A stretch of 64,000 nt of DNA from positions 1,844,322 through 1,908,321 of the forward strand of contig NZ_CP036273.1 of NCBI RefSeq assembly GCF_007747215.1. Direction: 5' to 3'. Below the pieces are notes generated by a model. That model was not told the origin of the DNA and did no database searches. It saw nothing but the letters and a program-made list of their open reading frames with translations. A program made the position numbers and the translations under genes. Each line of letters starts with the position of its first letter. Within the stretch, counting starts at the first letter, position 1. Origin of the DNA: Urbifossiella limnaea. GTDB lineage: Bacteria > Planctomycetota > Planctomycetia > Gemmatales > Gemmataceae. Shown piece after piece: positions 36,099 to 44,645 of the stretch.

Positions 36099-37093
36099 TG
36101 GCCCCACTCGACGCCGGCCGTTCGCCGGGCTTGACGCCCGCCGCCCGCGTCTTCGTCGCCGGCGGCGACACGCTCCCCGGCGCCGCGCTGCTCGACCTGC
36201 TGCCCGCGGAAGGGTTTACGAACCTCGTCGGCGTCGGCCCGGACGAGCCGGAGCTGACCGACGCGCTGGCGGTGAACTCGTTCTTCGCGTTGGAGAAGCC
36301 GGAGTACGTGTTCCTGGTCGGCGGCCCGAGCGGCGGCATCGGCCTGAACCGCGCCCGCCCGGCCGACCTGATGCTCGCCAACCTCCAGGTGGCGACGAAC
36401 GTGCTGGACGCCGCCCACCGCCACGGCGTGCGGAAGTTGCTGTACCTCGCCAGCTCGTGCGCCTACCCGCGCGAGGCGCCGCAGCCGCTGGAACCCGCGT
36501 CGCTCGGCACCGGCCCTCTGGAGCCGACCAGCGCCGCCTACGCCACCGCAAAGCTCGCCGGCGCCGTGCTGTGCGACGCCTACCGCCGGCAGTACGGGGC
36601 GCAGTTCATCACGGCGTTTCCGGCCAACCCGTTCGGCCCCGGCGACGACTTCGGCGCCGACAGCGGCCACGTCATCCCGGCGCTGATCCGCCGGGCGCAC
36701 GAGGCGGCGGAAAACGGTGACAGAGCGCTGTCAGTGTGGGGAAGCGGGGCGGCGCGGCGCGAGTTCCTGTTCAGCCGCGACCTCGCATCGGCGTGCCTGT
36801 TCGCCCTGAAGCACTACGACGGCGACGCGCCGCTGAACCTCGGCGGCGGCACCGTCCTGAGCATCGCCGAGGTGGCGCACGCCGTCGCCAACGTGGTCGG
36901 CTTCCGCGGCCGGCTCGCGTTCGACACGTCGAAGCCCGACGGGGCGGCGCTGAAGGCGCTCGACTCGTCGGTGCTGCTGGGCATGGGGTGGCAGCCGGCG
37001 ACGCGGTTCCACGACGCCGTGCACGAGACGTACCACTGGTTCCTGCACCACGAGGCCGCGGAGGGCGTGAGCCGTGAACGCACGACTGTATAG
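36098..37093 (+). CDS. GDP-L-fucose synthase / ColC-like SDR epimerase-reductase
   Basis: 331 residues. Alignable by eye to GDP-L-fucose synthase: a Rossmann start (FVAGGDTLPGAALLDLL), LASSCAYPREAPQPLEP with catalytic Ser (119) and Cys (121), YATAK (Tyr148, Lys152), then FGPGDDFGADSGHVIPALIR with the conserved His. In E. coli, GDP-fucose synthase and ColC act on GDP-4-keto-6-deoxy sugars by C5 epimerisation and C4 reduction. The ATG overlaps the previous stop codon, and its end overlaps the next gene by 20 bases. The first glycine-rich loop (GGDTLPG) is a variant, so cofactor use is likely but not proven. Confidence 0.8.
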   Translation: MAPLDAGRSPGLTPAARVFVAGGDTLPGAALLDLLPAEGFTNLVGVGPDEPELTDALAVNSFFALEKPEYVFLVGGPSGGIGLNRARPADLMLANLQVATNVLDAAHRHGVRKLLYLASSCAYPREAPQPLEPASLGTGPLEPTSAAYATAKLAGAVLCDAYRRQYGAQFITAFPANPFGPGDDFGADSGHVIPALIRRAHEAAENGDRALSVWGSGAARREFLFSRDLASACLFALKHYDGDAPLNLGGGTVLSIAEVAHAVANVVGFRGRLAFDTSKPDGAALKALDSSVLLGMGWQPATRFHDAVHETYHWFLHHEAAEGVSRERTTV

Positions 37094-38033
37094 GTCGCTC
37101 TACCGCATCCGCCGCGTCGAGGAGGAGGTCGCACGGGCCTACCCCACGGACGCGATCAAGAGCCCCGTCCACCTGTCGATCGGGCAGGAGGCGGTGAGCG
37201 TCGGGGTGTGCGAGGCGCTGCGGCCGACCGACATCGTGTTCGGGACGTACCGCAGCCACGCGATGTACCTCGCGAAGGGCGGCGACCTGAACGCGATGGT
37301 CGCCGAGATGTACGGCAAGGCTACTGGCTGCGCCCGCGGCAAGGGCGGCTCCATGCACCTCATCGACACCGACGCCGGCGTCATGGGCACGTCGGCCGTG
37401 GTGGGTACGACCATCGCCAACGCCGCCGGCTACGCCTACGCCCTGAAGACGCGGCGGTCCGACGCCGTGGTCGTGTGCTTCTTCGGCGACGGGGCCTCGG
37501 AGGAGGGCGTGTTCGCGGAGACGCTCAACTTCGCGTCCCTGAAGTCGCTCCCCGTTCTGTTCGTGTGCGAGAACAACGGCTACGCCATTCACACGAGCCA
37601 GGCCAAGCGGCAGGGCCGGCCCGACATCGCCGCCCGCGCCGAGGCCTACGGCATCCCCGCCGACCGGCTCGACGGGTCCGACGTGACCGGCCTGCTGGAG
37701 CGGACGCGGACGGTGCTGAGCGGGATGCGCACGCTCGGCGGGCCGCACTTCTTCGAGGTGAAGACGTACCGCTGGCGCGAGCACGTCGGCCCCGGCCGCG
37801 ACTTCGCCCTCGGCTTCCGCGCCGAGAGCGAGGCCGAGCCGTGGGTGAAGAACGACCCCATCCCGCGCCTCGCGGCGCTACTGCCGGCCGCCGAGCGGGC
37901 CGCGATCGTTCAGGAAGTCGAGGCCGAGGTCGCCGCCGCGTTCGCGTTCGCGGAGGCGAGCCCGTTCCCCGACCCGGCCGAACTCATGATCGACATTTAT
38001 CAGGAGGCCGGGAATGCCCTCGCCTGCCGTTAA
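37074..38033 (+). CDS. Thiamine-diphosphate E1 alpha subunit (PDH-like)
   Basis: 319 residues with a GTG start overlapping the previous gene by 20 bases. The thiamine-diphosphate motif runs from GDG at 138-140 to the paired Asn at 167-168 (GDGASEEG ... CENNGYAIH), and HLSIGQEAVSVGV plus GSMHLIDTD are typical of E1-alpha of 2-oxo acid dehydrogenases. The N-terminus is short. It should decarboxylate a keto acid and transfer the acyl carbanion with the beta subunit. No E2 or E3 genes are in the window, which suggests the acceptor is not lipoyl-E2; an activated sugar is a possible acceptor by context. Confidence 0.85.
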   Translation: MNARLYRSLYRIRRVEEEVARAYPTDAIKSPVHLSIGQEAVSVGVCEALRPTDIVFGTYRSHAMYLAKGGDLNAMVAEMYGKATGCARGKGGSMHLIDTDAGVMGTSAVVGTTIANAAGYAYALKTRRSDAVVVCFFGDGASEEGVFAETLNFASLKSLPVLFVCENNGYAIHTSQAKRQGRPDIAARAEAYGIPADRLDGSDVTGLLERTRTVLSGMRTLGGPHFFEVKTYRWREHVGPGRDFALGFRAESEAEPWVKNDPIPRLAALLPAAERAAIVQEVEAEVAAAFAFAEASPFPDPAELMIDIYQEAGNALACR

Positions 38034-39108
38034 GCCGCAGCGCCAAGCCCCGAAGGCGCCGACCGAGCGCACGCTGTCGTTCGTGGACGCCGTCCGCGAG
38101 GCCGCCGAGCTGGAGATGGCCCGCGACCCCAACGTGCTCGTGTTCGGCCTCGACGTGGACGACCCGAAGGCGATTCAGGGAACGACCCGCGGGCTGGTCG
38201 AAAAATTCGGCCCCGAGCGCTGCTTCGGCACGCCGCTGTCGGAAGACGCGATGACCGGCGCGGCCATCGGCATGGCGCTCGCCGGCCTGCGGCCGGTCCA
38301 CGTCCACATCCGCATGGACTTCCTGCTGCTGGCGATGAACCAGTTGCTCAACGTCGCCGCGAAGAGCCGCTACATGTACGGCGGCCGGGTGAACGTGCCG
38401 CTGGTCGTGCGGGCGATGATCGGCAAGAGCTGGGGGCAGGGGGCGCAGCACTCGCAGGGGCTGCACGGCATGTTCATGCACGTCCCCGGCATCAAGGTCG
38501 TGGCCCCCGCCACGCCCTACGACGCCAAGGGCTGCCTCGCCGCCGCGATCCGCGACGACAACCCGGTGCTGTACGTCGAACACCGCCTGCTCCACTTCAC
38601 GAAGGGGCCGGTGCCCGAGGCCGCGTACACGGTCGAGCCCGGCAAGGCCCGAATCACCCGACGCGGGGCGGACGTGACGCTCGTCGGCATCTCGTCGATG
38701 CAGGTCGAGTGTCTGCGGGCGGCAGCGTACCTCGAAGCCATCGGCATCGACGCCGAGGTGATCGATCCGATCTGGCTCAGCCCGCTCGACATGGACACGA
38801 TTTGCGAGTCGGTCGAACGAACGGGGCGACTGATCGTCGTGGACACGGCCTGGACGAACTGCGGGGCGGCGGCCGAAATCACCGCACAGGTCGCGGAGCG
38901 ACTACAAGGGATCCGCGACCTGCGGCTGAAGCGGATGGGCTTCGCCCCGACGACGTGCCCGACGGCGCCGAACCTGGAAGACCTGTTCTACCCGAACGCC
39001 CGCACGGTCGCGGCTGCGGCCCGCGACCTGGTGGAAGAGCGCGCCTGCGGCTGGCTCCCGGCCGAGCGGGCGGACCTGAAGAGCATCGAATTCAAGGGGC
39101 CGTTCTGA
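38014..39108 (+). CDS. Thiamine-diphosphate E1 beta subunit (PDH-like)
   Basis: 364 residues, start ATG overlapping the alpha subunit by 20 bases, so expression should be coupled. It has the transketolase-like beta fold: TLSFVDAVREAAELEMARDP, FGTPLSEDAMTGAAIGMALA, HSQGLHGMFMHVPGIKVVAP, and the C-terminal domain with GISSMQVECLRAAAYLEAIG. With the alpha subunit it should form a heterotetramer with thiamine diphosphate at the interface. A short N-terminal extension (about 18 residues, Pro-rich) is unusual. The next gene starts at the last base of its stop codon. Confidence 0.85.
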   Translation: MPSPAVKPQRQAPKAPTERTLSFVDAVREAAELEMARDPNVLVFGLDVDDPKAIQGTTRGLVEKFGPERCFGTPLSEDAMTGAAIGMALAGLRPVHVHIRMDFLLLAMNQLLNVAAKSRYMYGGRVNVPLVVRAMIGKSWGQGAQHSQGLHGMFMHVPGIKVVAPATPYDAKGCLAAAIRDDNPVLYVEHRLLHFTKGPVPEAAYTVEPGKARITRRGADVTLVGISSMQVECLRAAAYLEAIGIDAEVIDPIWLSPLDMDTICESVERTGRLIVVDTAWTNCGAAAEITAQVAERLQGIRDLRLKRMGFAPTTCPTAPNLEDLFYPNARTVAAAARDLVEERACGWLPAERADLKSIEFKGPF

Positions 39109-40325
39109 TGCCGACCACGACCACCCCGCGGAAGGCCGGGCTCGACTGGCCGCTGATGCGGAACAACATCGCCCGGGCCGACCTGGACGCCGTGTGCCGC
39201 TACCTCCAGCAGGACGACCCGATTCTCACCGCGGGGAAGAACGTCCGCGCCTTCGAGGAGGAGTGGTCGGCCTGGCTCGGCGTGAACCACAGCGTGTTCG
39301 TCAACTCCGGGAACTCGGCGAACCTCGTGACGCTGGCCGCGCTGCGCGAGTTGCACGGCGCCGGCGGCGAGGTCATCGTGCCGACGCTGACGTGGGTGTC
39401 GGACATCGCCGCGGTGCTGCACTGCGGGTTCACGCCGGTGTTCGTGGACATCGACCCGCGCACCCTCGGCATGGACAACGCCCAGGTGCTGGCGAAAGTG
39501 ACGGACAAGACGCGGGCCGTCTTCCTCACGCACGTCCTCGGCTACAACGGGCTGACGCGCGGGCTGGTGGATGAACTCGCGGCGCGGAACGTCACGCTGC
39601 TGGAAGACGTGTGCGAGAGCCACGGGGCGACGTTCGAGGGGCGGAAACTCGGCACGATCGGGCGGGCGTCGAACTTCTCCTTCTACTACGCGCACCACCT
39701 CAGCACCATCGAGGGCGGGATGGTGTGTACCGACGACGCCGACTTGTACGAGTGCGTGCGGATGCTCCGCGGCCACGGCATGGTCCGCGAGCTTGCGTCT
39801 GCCGAGCGGCGCGCGGAGCAGGTTGCGGCGCACCCGGACCTGAACCCCGACTTCATCTTCGCGCACCCCGGCTTCAACTTCCGCAGCACGGAGCTGAACG
39901 CCATCATCGGCCGGTCGCAGCTGCCGCGGCTCGACGACAACAACCGCCGCCGCAGCGAGAACCTGAACCTGTTCCTCAAGCACCTCGACCCGGACCTGTA
40001 CCGAACCGACTTCGCCACCGAGGGGAGCAGCAACTACGCCTTCACGCTCATCCTCCAGGAGCCGGACGCGGCCCTCGCCGAGCGGGTGCAGACCACGCTG
40101 CGCAAGAACGGCGTGGAGTTCCGCCGCGGCACGGCGGGCGGCGGCAACCAGCTGCGGCAGCCGTACCTGCGGCGGCTGTTCGGCGACCTGTACACGCAGT
40201 TCCCGGAGGTGGACCACGTCCACTTCTACGGCTGGTACATCGGCAACTACCCGTCGCTGGACCGCGAGCGGATTCTGACGCTGTGTGAGCTGCTGAACAG
40301 CCTCGCCGCGGGGCGGGGGATTTGA
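39108..40325 (+). CDS. ColD/RfbH-like sugar 3-dehydratase (PLP/PMP enzyme)
   Basis: 405 residues with a DegT/DnrJ aminotransferase fold; the ATG overlaps the E1-beta stop codon. Key point: in the DegT family the PLP-binding lysine lies four residues after Ser-Phe in SFxxxK; here the site reads SFYYAHHLSTIEGG, with His196 in the lysine position and the GG following. ColD and the E1/RfbH dehydrases carry the same Lys-to-His change and remove the C3 hydroxyl of a 4-keto-6-deoxy sugar using PMP. The Asp of EDVCESHGA is present. It has few cysteines, so an iron-sulfur cluster like E1/RfbH is unlikely; ColD-type is the closer match. Substrate nucleotide unknown. Confidence 0.8.
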   Translation: MPTTTTPRKAGLDWPLMRNNIARADLDAVCRYLQQDDPILTAGKNVRAFEEEWSAWLGVNHSVFVNSGNSANLVTLAALRELHGAGGEVIVPTLTWVSDIAAVLHCGFTPVFVDIDPRTLGMDNAQVLAKVTDKTRAVFLTHVLGYNGLTRGLVDELAARNVTLLEDVCESHGATFEGRKLGTIGRASNFSFYYAHHLSTIEGGMVCTDDADLYECVRMLRGHGMVRELASAERRAEQVAAHPDLNPDFIFAHPGFNFRSTELNAIIGRSQLPRLDDNNRRRSENLNLFLKHLDPDLYRTDFATEGSSNYAFTLILQEPDAALAERVQTTLRKNGVEFRRGTAGGGNQLRQPYLRRLFGDLYTQFPEVDHVHFYGWYIGNYPSLDRERILTLCELLNSLAAGRGI

Positions 40326-40336
40326 ACGCTCGCGCT

Positions 40337-40417
40337 GGCGAGCGGCCCGCGTCAGCGGGCTGTTCGTCGGCGCATCAGTCACGTTCAGGAACAGCCCGCT
40401 GACGCGGGCCGCTCGCC
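40337..40417. repeat. Perfect 29-bp inverted repeat at the end of the sugar locus
   Basis: Arms 40337-40365 and 40389-40417 are exactly complementary with a 23-base loop. The arm core GCGAGCGGC/CGCGT/AGCGGGCTGTT matches the palindrome at 34824 with compensated G/C changes in both arms. It lies between the dehydratase and radical SAM genes. Confidence 0.9.
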
Positions 40418-40438
40418 CGGGTTACTTGGAGACCCACG

Positions 40439-42028
40439 ATGCCCCGCCTCGACGTTGTTCTCGTCAACCCGTGCAGCCGGCCGCAGGTGTACCAGTCGCT
40501 CGGCGCCACCCTCACGGCGATCGAGAATCCAGTCTGGGCCGGCCTCATGGCCACCTTCTGCCGCACCCACGGGCTCAGCGTCGCCGTCATCGACGCGGAA
40601 GCCGAGGGGCTCGGGCACGACGCCGTCGCCGAGCGGGTGAAGGAACTGAACCCGGTCCTCGCCGCGGTCGTGGTGTACGGCCACCAGCCGAGCGCCTCGA
40701 CGCAGATCATGACCGCGTCCGGCCAGGTCGCAACCGCCATCAAGGAGACGACGCCCGACCAGCCGGTGCTCATGCTCGGCGGTCACGTCGCGGCACTTCC
40801 GGAGCGCACGCTGCGCGAGGAACGGACCGACTACGTCGCCGCCGGGGAAGGGCTGTACACGCTCGTCGCGCTCGTGGAGGCGCTCAAGACGCCGGTGCCG
40901 GCGCTATCCCAGGTGCCCGGCCTGTTCTGCCGCGACGGCGGCGTCATCCGCCAGACCGCGGGCAAGCCGCTCGTCACCGACCTCGACGGCACGATGCCCG
41001 GGATCGCCTGGGATTTGCTGCCGATGCCGCGCTACCGGGCGCACAACTGGCACTGCCTCGACGGGTCGGCCCGGCAGCCCTACGCGGCGCTGTACACCAC
41101 GCTCGGCTGCCCCTACCACTGCTCGTTCTGCTGCATCCAGGCGCCGTTCAAGGCCGGCGAGGAAGCCGCGGGCAACAAGAAGACGGCGAACAGCTACCGG
41201 GCGTGGAGCCCGGATGCGGTCATCGCGCAGATCGACACACTGGTGAACACCTACGGCGTCCGCAACATCAAGATCGCCGACGAGATGTTCGTGCTGAACC
41301 GCAAGCACATCACCGGCATCTGCGACCGCATCATCGCCCGCGGCTACGACCTGAACATCTGGGCCTACACCCGCATCGACACCATCAAGGACGGGATGCT
41401 GCCGAAGCTCAAGGCGGCGGGGTTCAACTGGCTCGCGGTCGGCATCGAGGCCGGGGCGGACCGCGTGCGCGCCGACGTGGACAAGCAGTTCGACCAGGAC
41501 CAGGTGTTCCGCGTGGTGTCGGACATCCGCGCGGCCGGGATCAACGTCATCGGCAACTACATCTTCGGGCTGCCCGAGGACGACCTGGACACGATGCAGT
41601 CCACGCTCGACATGGCGGTCGAGTTGAACTGCGAGTTCTCGAACTTCTACTCGGCGATGGCGTACCCCGGGTCGCCGCTGTACACGCTGGCGGTGGAGCG
41701 GAACCTGCCGCTGCCGGCGACGTGGACGGGGTACTCGCAGCACTCGCGCGACTGCCTGCCGCTGCCGACGCGCTACCTCCCGGCCCGCGAGGTGCTGCGG
41801 TTCCGGGACGCCGCCTTCCAGCGTTTCTACACCGGCGTCGACTACCTCCGCATGGTCGGCGAGAAGTTCGGGGACGGCACCGTCGCCGACATCCGCCGCA
41901 TGACGGCGCACACGCTCGACCGCGACCTGCTGACGGGGAAGCTGGCCGTGCCGCCGACGCTCCTGCCGCGCGACGACGGGATGGCCCGGCAGCGCGACGC
42001 GGGGGTGGTGCAACTCGGGGTACGGTAA
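40439..42028 (+). CDS. B12-binding-domain radical SAM protein
   Basis: 529 residues. An N-terminal Rossmann-like domain (about 1-150, RLDVVLVNPCSRPQV) resembles the cobalamin-binding domain of radical SAM enzymes, but the usual DxHxxG is not evident. A radical SAM core follows, with the cluster ligands C224, C228, C231 (CPYHCSFC) and IKIADEMFVLNRKHITGICD. Such enzymes methylate or modify unactivated carbons. It lies after the second palindrome flanking the sugar locus and could modify the product, but this is only positional. The ATG has GGAG at good spacing. Confidence 0.85.
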   Translation: MPRLDVVLVNPCSRPQVYQSLGATLTAIENPVWAGLMATFCRTHGLSVAVIDAEAEGLGHDAVAERVKELNPVLAAVVVYGHQPSASTQIMTASGQVATAIKETTPDQPVLMLGGHVAALPERTLREERTDYVAAGEGLYTLVALVEALKTPVPALSQVPGLFCRDGGVIRQTAGKPLVTDLDGTMPGIAWDLLPMPRYRAHNWHCLDGSARQPYAALYTTLGCPYHCSFCCIQAPFKAGEEAAGNKKTANSYRAWSPDAVIAQIDTLVNTYGVRNIKIADEMFVLNRKHITGICDRIIARGYDLNIWAYTRIDTIKDGMLPKLKAAGFNWLAVGIEAGADRVRADVDKQFDQDQVFRVVSDIRAAGINVIGNYIFGLPEDDLDTMQSTLDMAVELNCEFSNFYSAMAYPGSPLYTLAVERNLPLPATWTGYSQHSRDCLPLPTRYLPAREVLRFRDAAFQRFYTGVDYLRMVGEKFGDGTVADIRRMTAHTLDRDLLTGKLAVPPTLLPRDDGMARQRDAGVVQLGVR

Positions 42029-42032
42029 GTCC

Positions 42033-42173
42033 CGTAGGTCGGGTCGAGTCTTCGAGGCCCGACGCGGGGCGGCGCGAGCGCCGGGGACAACGCCTCGCAG
42101 CGCCGACGTGACGGGTTTCTCGGGAATCGCGCGGCACCCCGCGTCGGGTCTCGAAGACTCGACCCGACCTACG
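42033..42173. repeat. 37-bp inverted repeat with 67-nt loop
   Basis: Arms 42033-42069 and 42137-42173 pair with a single mismatch. The right arm runs into the stop codon of the convergent glycosyltransferase gene. It is unrelated in sequence to the 34824/40337 family. The long loop is GC-rich and shows no gene. Confidence 0.85.
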
Positions 42174-43032
42174 AAACCCAACCCACCTTCCGCCCCATCA
42201 CTCGCATCAGCCCCGCCGCCCCGTCGCGCCGGTAGCGGTCGCGCAACCGGCCGCGCAGCCGCGTCATCCACTCGCCGATATCGGTCCGGGTTCGTGCTGC
42301 CCAGCTGCCGCGAACGACGTGCTGCCGGCCCGGCACCCGCAGCGCGAACGCATCCGCGGATGTCGGCTCGCCGCCGAGCCGACGGACCAGTTCCATCCGG
42401 TCGGCGTGGTGCGCCTCGAACCGCGGGGCGTCCTCGGCCAGGATCGCCGGGTCGGCCTCGTACACCTTCCCGGCCGTCGGGTGAACCACGGCGTTGCGGT
42501 GCTCGAACACCACGTCCGGCAGGTAGACCGTGCGGCCGCCGAGGCGCGTGAACACGTCGTCGATGTGGTCGTCGATGCGGTAGCGGTGGTAGTCGGCGGG
42601 GCAGATGCCGCCGGCCTCTTCGCAGTAGCGGCGGCTCACCACGGGGAAGACGCACAGGTGGTCGCGGACCAGCGCGTCGTTGACGTGGACGAGGCCGACG
42701 CGGTCGGGGAAGCGCGCCGCCGCCGCGAGCACCTGCTCGTCCCACCCGCGGGTGCGGGCCACCACGTCGTCGTTCAGCAGCATCAGCCACTCGCCGCGGG
42801 CGGCGGCCGCGCCGGCGCGGTTCAGCTCGCCCATCGTGCGGCCCGGCGGGCCGACCACGACGCGCGCGCCGGGACACGTCACCGGGCGGTCGTCGGCGTC
42901 CACGACGAGGACGACTTCGACCCGGGACGGGCGGAGGGTGGTGGCGGCGAGCGAGCCGAGGAAGCGGCGGAGCTGGCGCGGGCGGCCGCGCGTCGGCACG
43001 ATCAGCGACAGAGTCGGGGTCCGCGCGAGCAT
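42169..43032 (-). CDS. Glycosyltransferase, GT2-like
   Basis: 287 residues. It opens with TLSLIVPTRGRPRQLRRFLG, the GT-A family start, and has the DXD-like site in EWLMLLNDDVVAR (residues about 80-92) with a later DDH and HIDDVFTRLGG. It should transfer a sugar from a nucleotide-sugar donor to a surface-glycan acceptor. There is no membrane segment. It is convergent with the radical SAM gene and close to the sugar cluster, which makes a common surface-glycan pathway plausible. Confidence 0.85.
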   Translation of the reverse strand: MLARTPTLSLIVPTRGRPRQLRRFLGSLAATTLRPSRVEVVLVVDADDRPVTCPGARVVVGPPGRTMGELNRAGAAAARGEWLMLLNDDVVARTRGWDEQVLAAAARFPDRVGLVHVNDALVRDHLCVFPVVSRRYCEEAGGICPADYHRYRIDDHIDDVFTRLGGRTVYLPDVVFEHRNAVVHPTAGKVYEADPAILAEDAPRFEAHHADRMELVRRLGGEPTSADAFALRVPGRQHVVRGSWAARTRTDIGEWMTRLRGRLRDRYRRDGAAGLMRVMGRKVGWVS

Positions 43033-43069
43033 GGCGGGTTGTACCCCGCCCGGCGGCGCGGGGTCAACG

Positions 43070-44569
43070 CTACCCGGCGGCGGCCCGTGCGGCGCGGAGG
43101 CGGGTGCCGGCCTGCGCCAGGATGTGGTGCGCCACCTGGTTGGCGTTGTACCCGCCGGGGAGGCGGATCAGCGGCTTGCCGTAGGCGTCGCAGTACTCCT
43201 TGATGTTGTCGTAGTCGTGGTTCGACCAGCGGATCGCCAGCAGCACCAGGGCCACCTCCGGGCGGGCGATGTCGGGCTCGAACACGGTGAACGACGTGTG
43301 CTCGGGCCGCACCAGCCAGCGGACGTCGGCGAACCCGAACGCCCGCATCAGCGCCGCCTTGTGGACCGGACGGGCCTGCCCCCCGATCAGCACGATCTCG
43401 CGGCCGCGGAGCAGGTCGGCCACCTCCGCCACTTCGACCGACGGGCGGTGCGGCCGGGCCGGCGGCTCGGCGTCGGGGCGGCCCTCCACGTATCGGTCGA
43501 TCTCGCGCAGCACCAGCGCCACGTTCGCCGACGGCGGCGGGTCGTCGGGCACGTCCTCGATTACCGGGAGCACCCAGTCGCGCAGGTCGGCGTGGCTCGG
43601 GGGCAGCCCCGCGGCGACCAGCTCGTCCACCAGCTCCAGCACGCGCGGCCACTCGCCGGCCGACTCGTCGGGCCGCTCGCGGAGCCGGCCGAGTTTGAAG
43701 CGGAGGTTGTTCAGCGCCTTCACCCGGTGCTTGTCGCGGTCGCCGACGGTCTGGAACTGGCCGCGCAGGTCGGCGACGCGGGCGGCCACGTCCGGCCAGC
43801 TGGCCGGGTCGGCCCGGTCGTCGCGCTTCAGGAACTTGGAAATGTAGATCTGCCGGTCGCGGGCGGTGGTGCGGACGCGGGCGAACAGCTGGACCTGGTC
43901 GTAGTCCATCCGCACGTCGCGGACGTCGGCCACGGCGTACAGCAGAACGGACTGCGCCTCGGCGGCGAGGCCCAGGACTTTCGGCGCCAGCCGGTCGGCG
44001 TTCGGGCCGGGCGACTGCTCCCAGGCGTGCAACAAGAGGAGGGCGTCGGCGGCCGCCGAGTAGGCGCCGGCCAGGTCTTCCCAGGCGCGGGCGGCGGTCA
44101 CCACCGGCTCGTGGTTCAGCATCCACAGGTTGCAGTCCGGCAGCGCCCCGGCGCGGGCCTGGAGGGCGGTCTCGGCCGCGTGGTCGCGCGTGCCGGGCGA
44201 GCCGGCCAGGCGGCGGGCCACCAGCTTGCACGCCTCACCCTTCACCCGGCAGCGGTCGGCCACCAGCGGCGGCGGCACCAGTGGCAGGTCGCGGTCGTCG
44301 TGCTGAGGGCCGATCGGGGCGGGCGTCGGGTGTGGGGCGTCGAGGTGGAAGCGGAGCGGCGGGAGGTCGGCGATGGGCACGACCGGCGGCGGCGGGGGCG
44401 GCACGACCGGCGGCGCGACGACAACGGGGACGACGACTGGTTCGGGCTCCGCCCAGCCGGCGACGGCCCGCGCCACGGCGGCGACGGCGGCGGCCAATTC
44501 GGCGTCGGCGCGGAGCTTCGGCTCGGCCCAGGCGGCGAGTCGGGCGAGGGCGGCAGTCAGGTCGTCCAT
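43070..44569 (-). CDS. DUF2325-like protein with Pro-rich linker
   Basis: 499 residues from ATG; a GTG three codons earlier is possible. After a helical N-terminus there is a proline-rich linker (VVVPVVVAPPVVPPPPPP). The central part (about 120-330) is helical without a recognised family. The last 110 residues, with EIVLIGGQARPVHKAALMRA and PEVALVLLAIRWSNHDYDNI, resemble DUF2325, a Rossmann-like domain of unknown role. It is upstream of the glycosyltransferase and on the same strand, gap 37 bases. I cannot name a function. Confidence 0.6.
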   Translation of the reverse strand: MDDLTAALARLAAWAEPKLRADAELAAAVAAVARAVAGWAEPEPVVVPVVVAPPVVPPPPPPVVPIADLPPLRFHLDAPHPTPAPIGPQHDDRDLPLVPPPLVADRCRVKGEACKLVARRLAGSPGTRDHAAETALQARAGALPDCNLWMLNHEPVVTAARAWEDLAGAYSAAADALLLLHAWEQSPGPNADRLAPKVLGLAAEAQSVLLYAVADVRDVRMDYDQVQLFARVRTTARDRQIYISKFLKRDDRADPASWPDVAARVADLRGQFQTVGDRDKHRVKALNNLRFKLGRLRERPDESAGEWPRVLELVDELVAAGLPPSHADLRDWVLPVIEDVPDDPPPSANVALVLREIDRYVEGRPDAEPPARPHRPSVEVAEVADLLRGREIVLIGGQARPVHKAALMRAFGFADVRWLVRPEHTSFTVFEPDIARPEVALVLLAIRWSNHDYDNIKEYCDAYGKPLIRLPGGYNANQVAHHILAQAGTRLRAARAAAG

Positions 44570-44594
44570 CGGCCCCACCGTGAGACAAAGAAGG

Positions 44595-44617
44595 CCGGCC
44601 GGGGGGAGCCCGGCCGG
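44595..44617. terminator. 9-bp GC hairpin between DUF2325 and scpB genes
   Basis: CCGGCCGGG (44595-44603) and CCCGGCCGG (44609-44617) with a 5-base loop, between two minus-strand genes and 28 bases beyond the scpB stop codon. A plausible terminator for scpB. A short T-containing stretch occurs only on one side. Confidence 0.6.
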
Positions 44618-44645
44618 TGAGGTTTCCGACAGTATAGCCGCGACA

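Noticed and set aside
37074-39108. E1 alpha/beta as a normal pyruvate dehydrogenase
   Set aside because: E2 and E3 genes are missing in the window and the genes overlap sugar-modifying genes. Not excluded, since E2/E3 could be elsewhere, so it is kept as the main alternative rather than the call.
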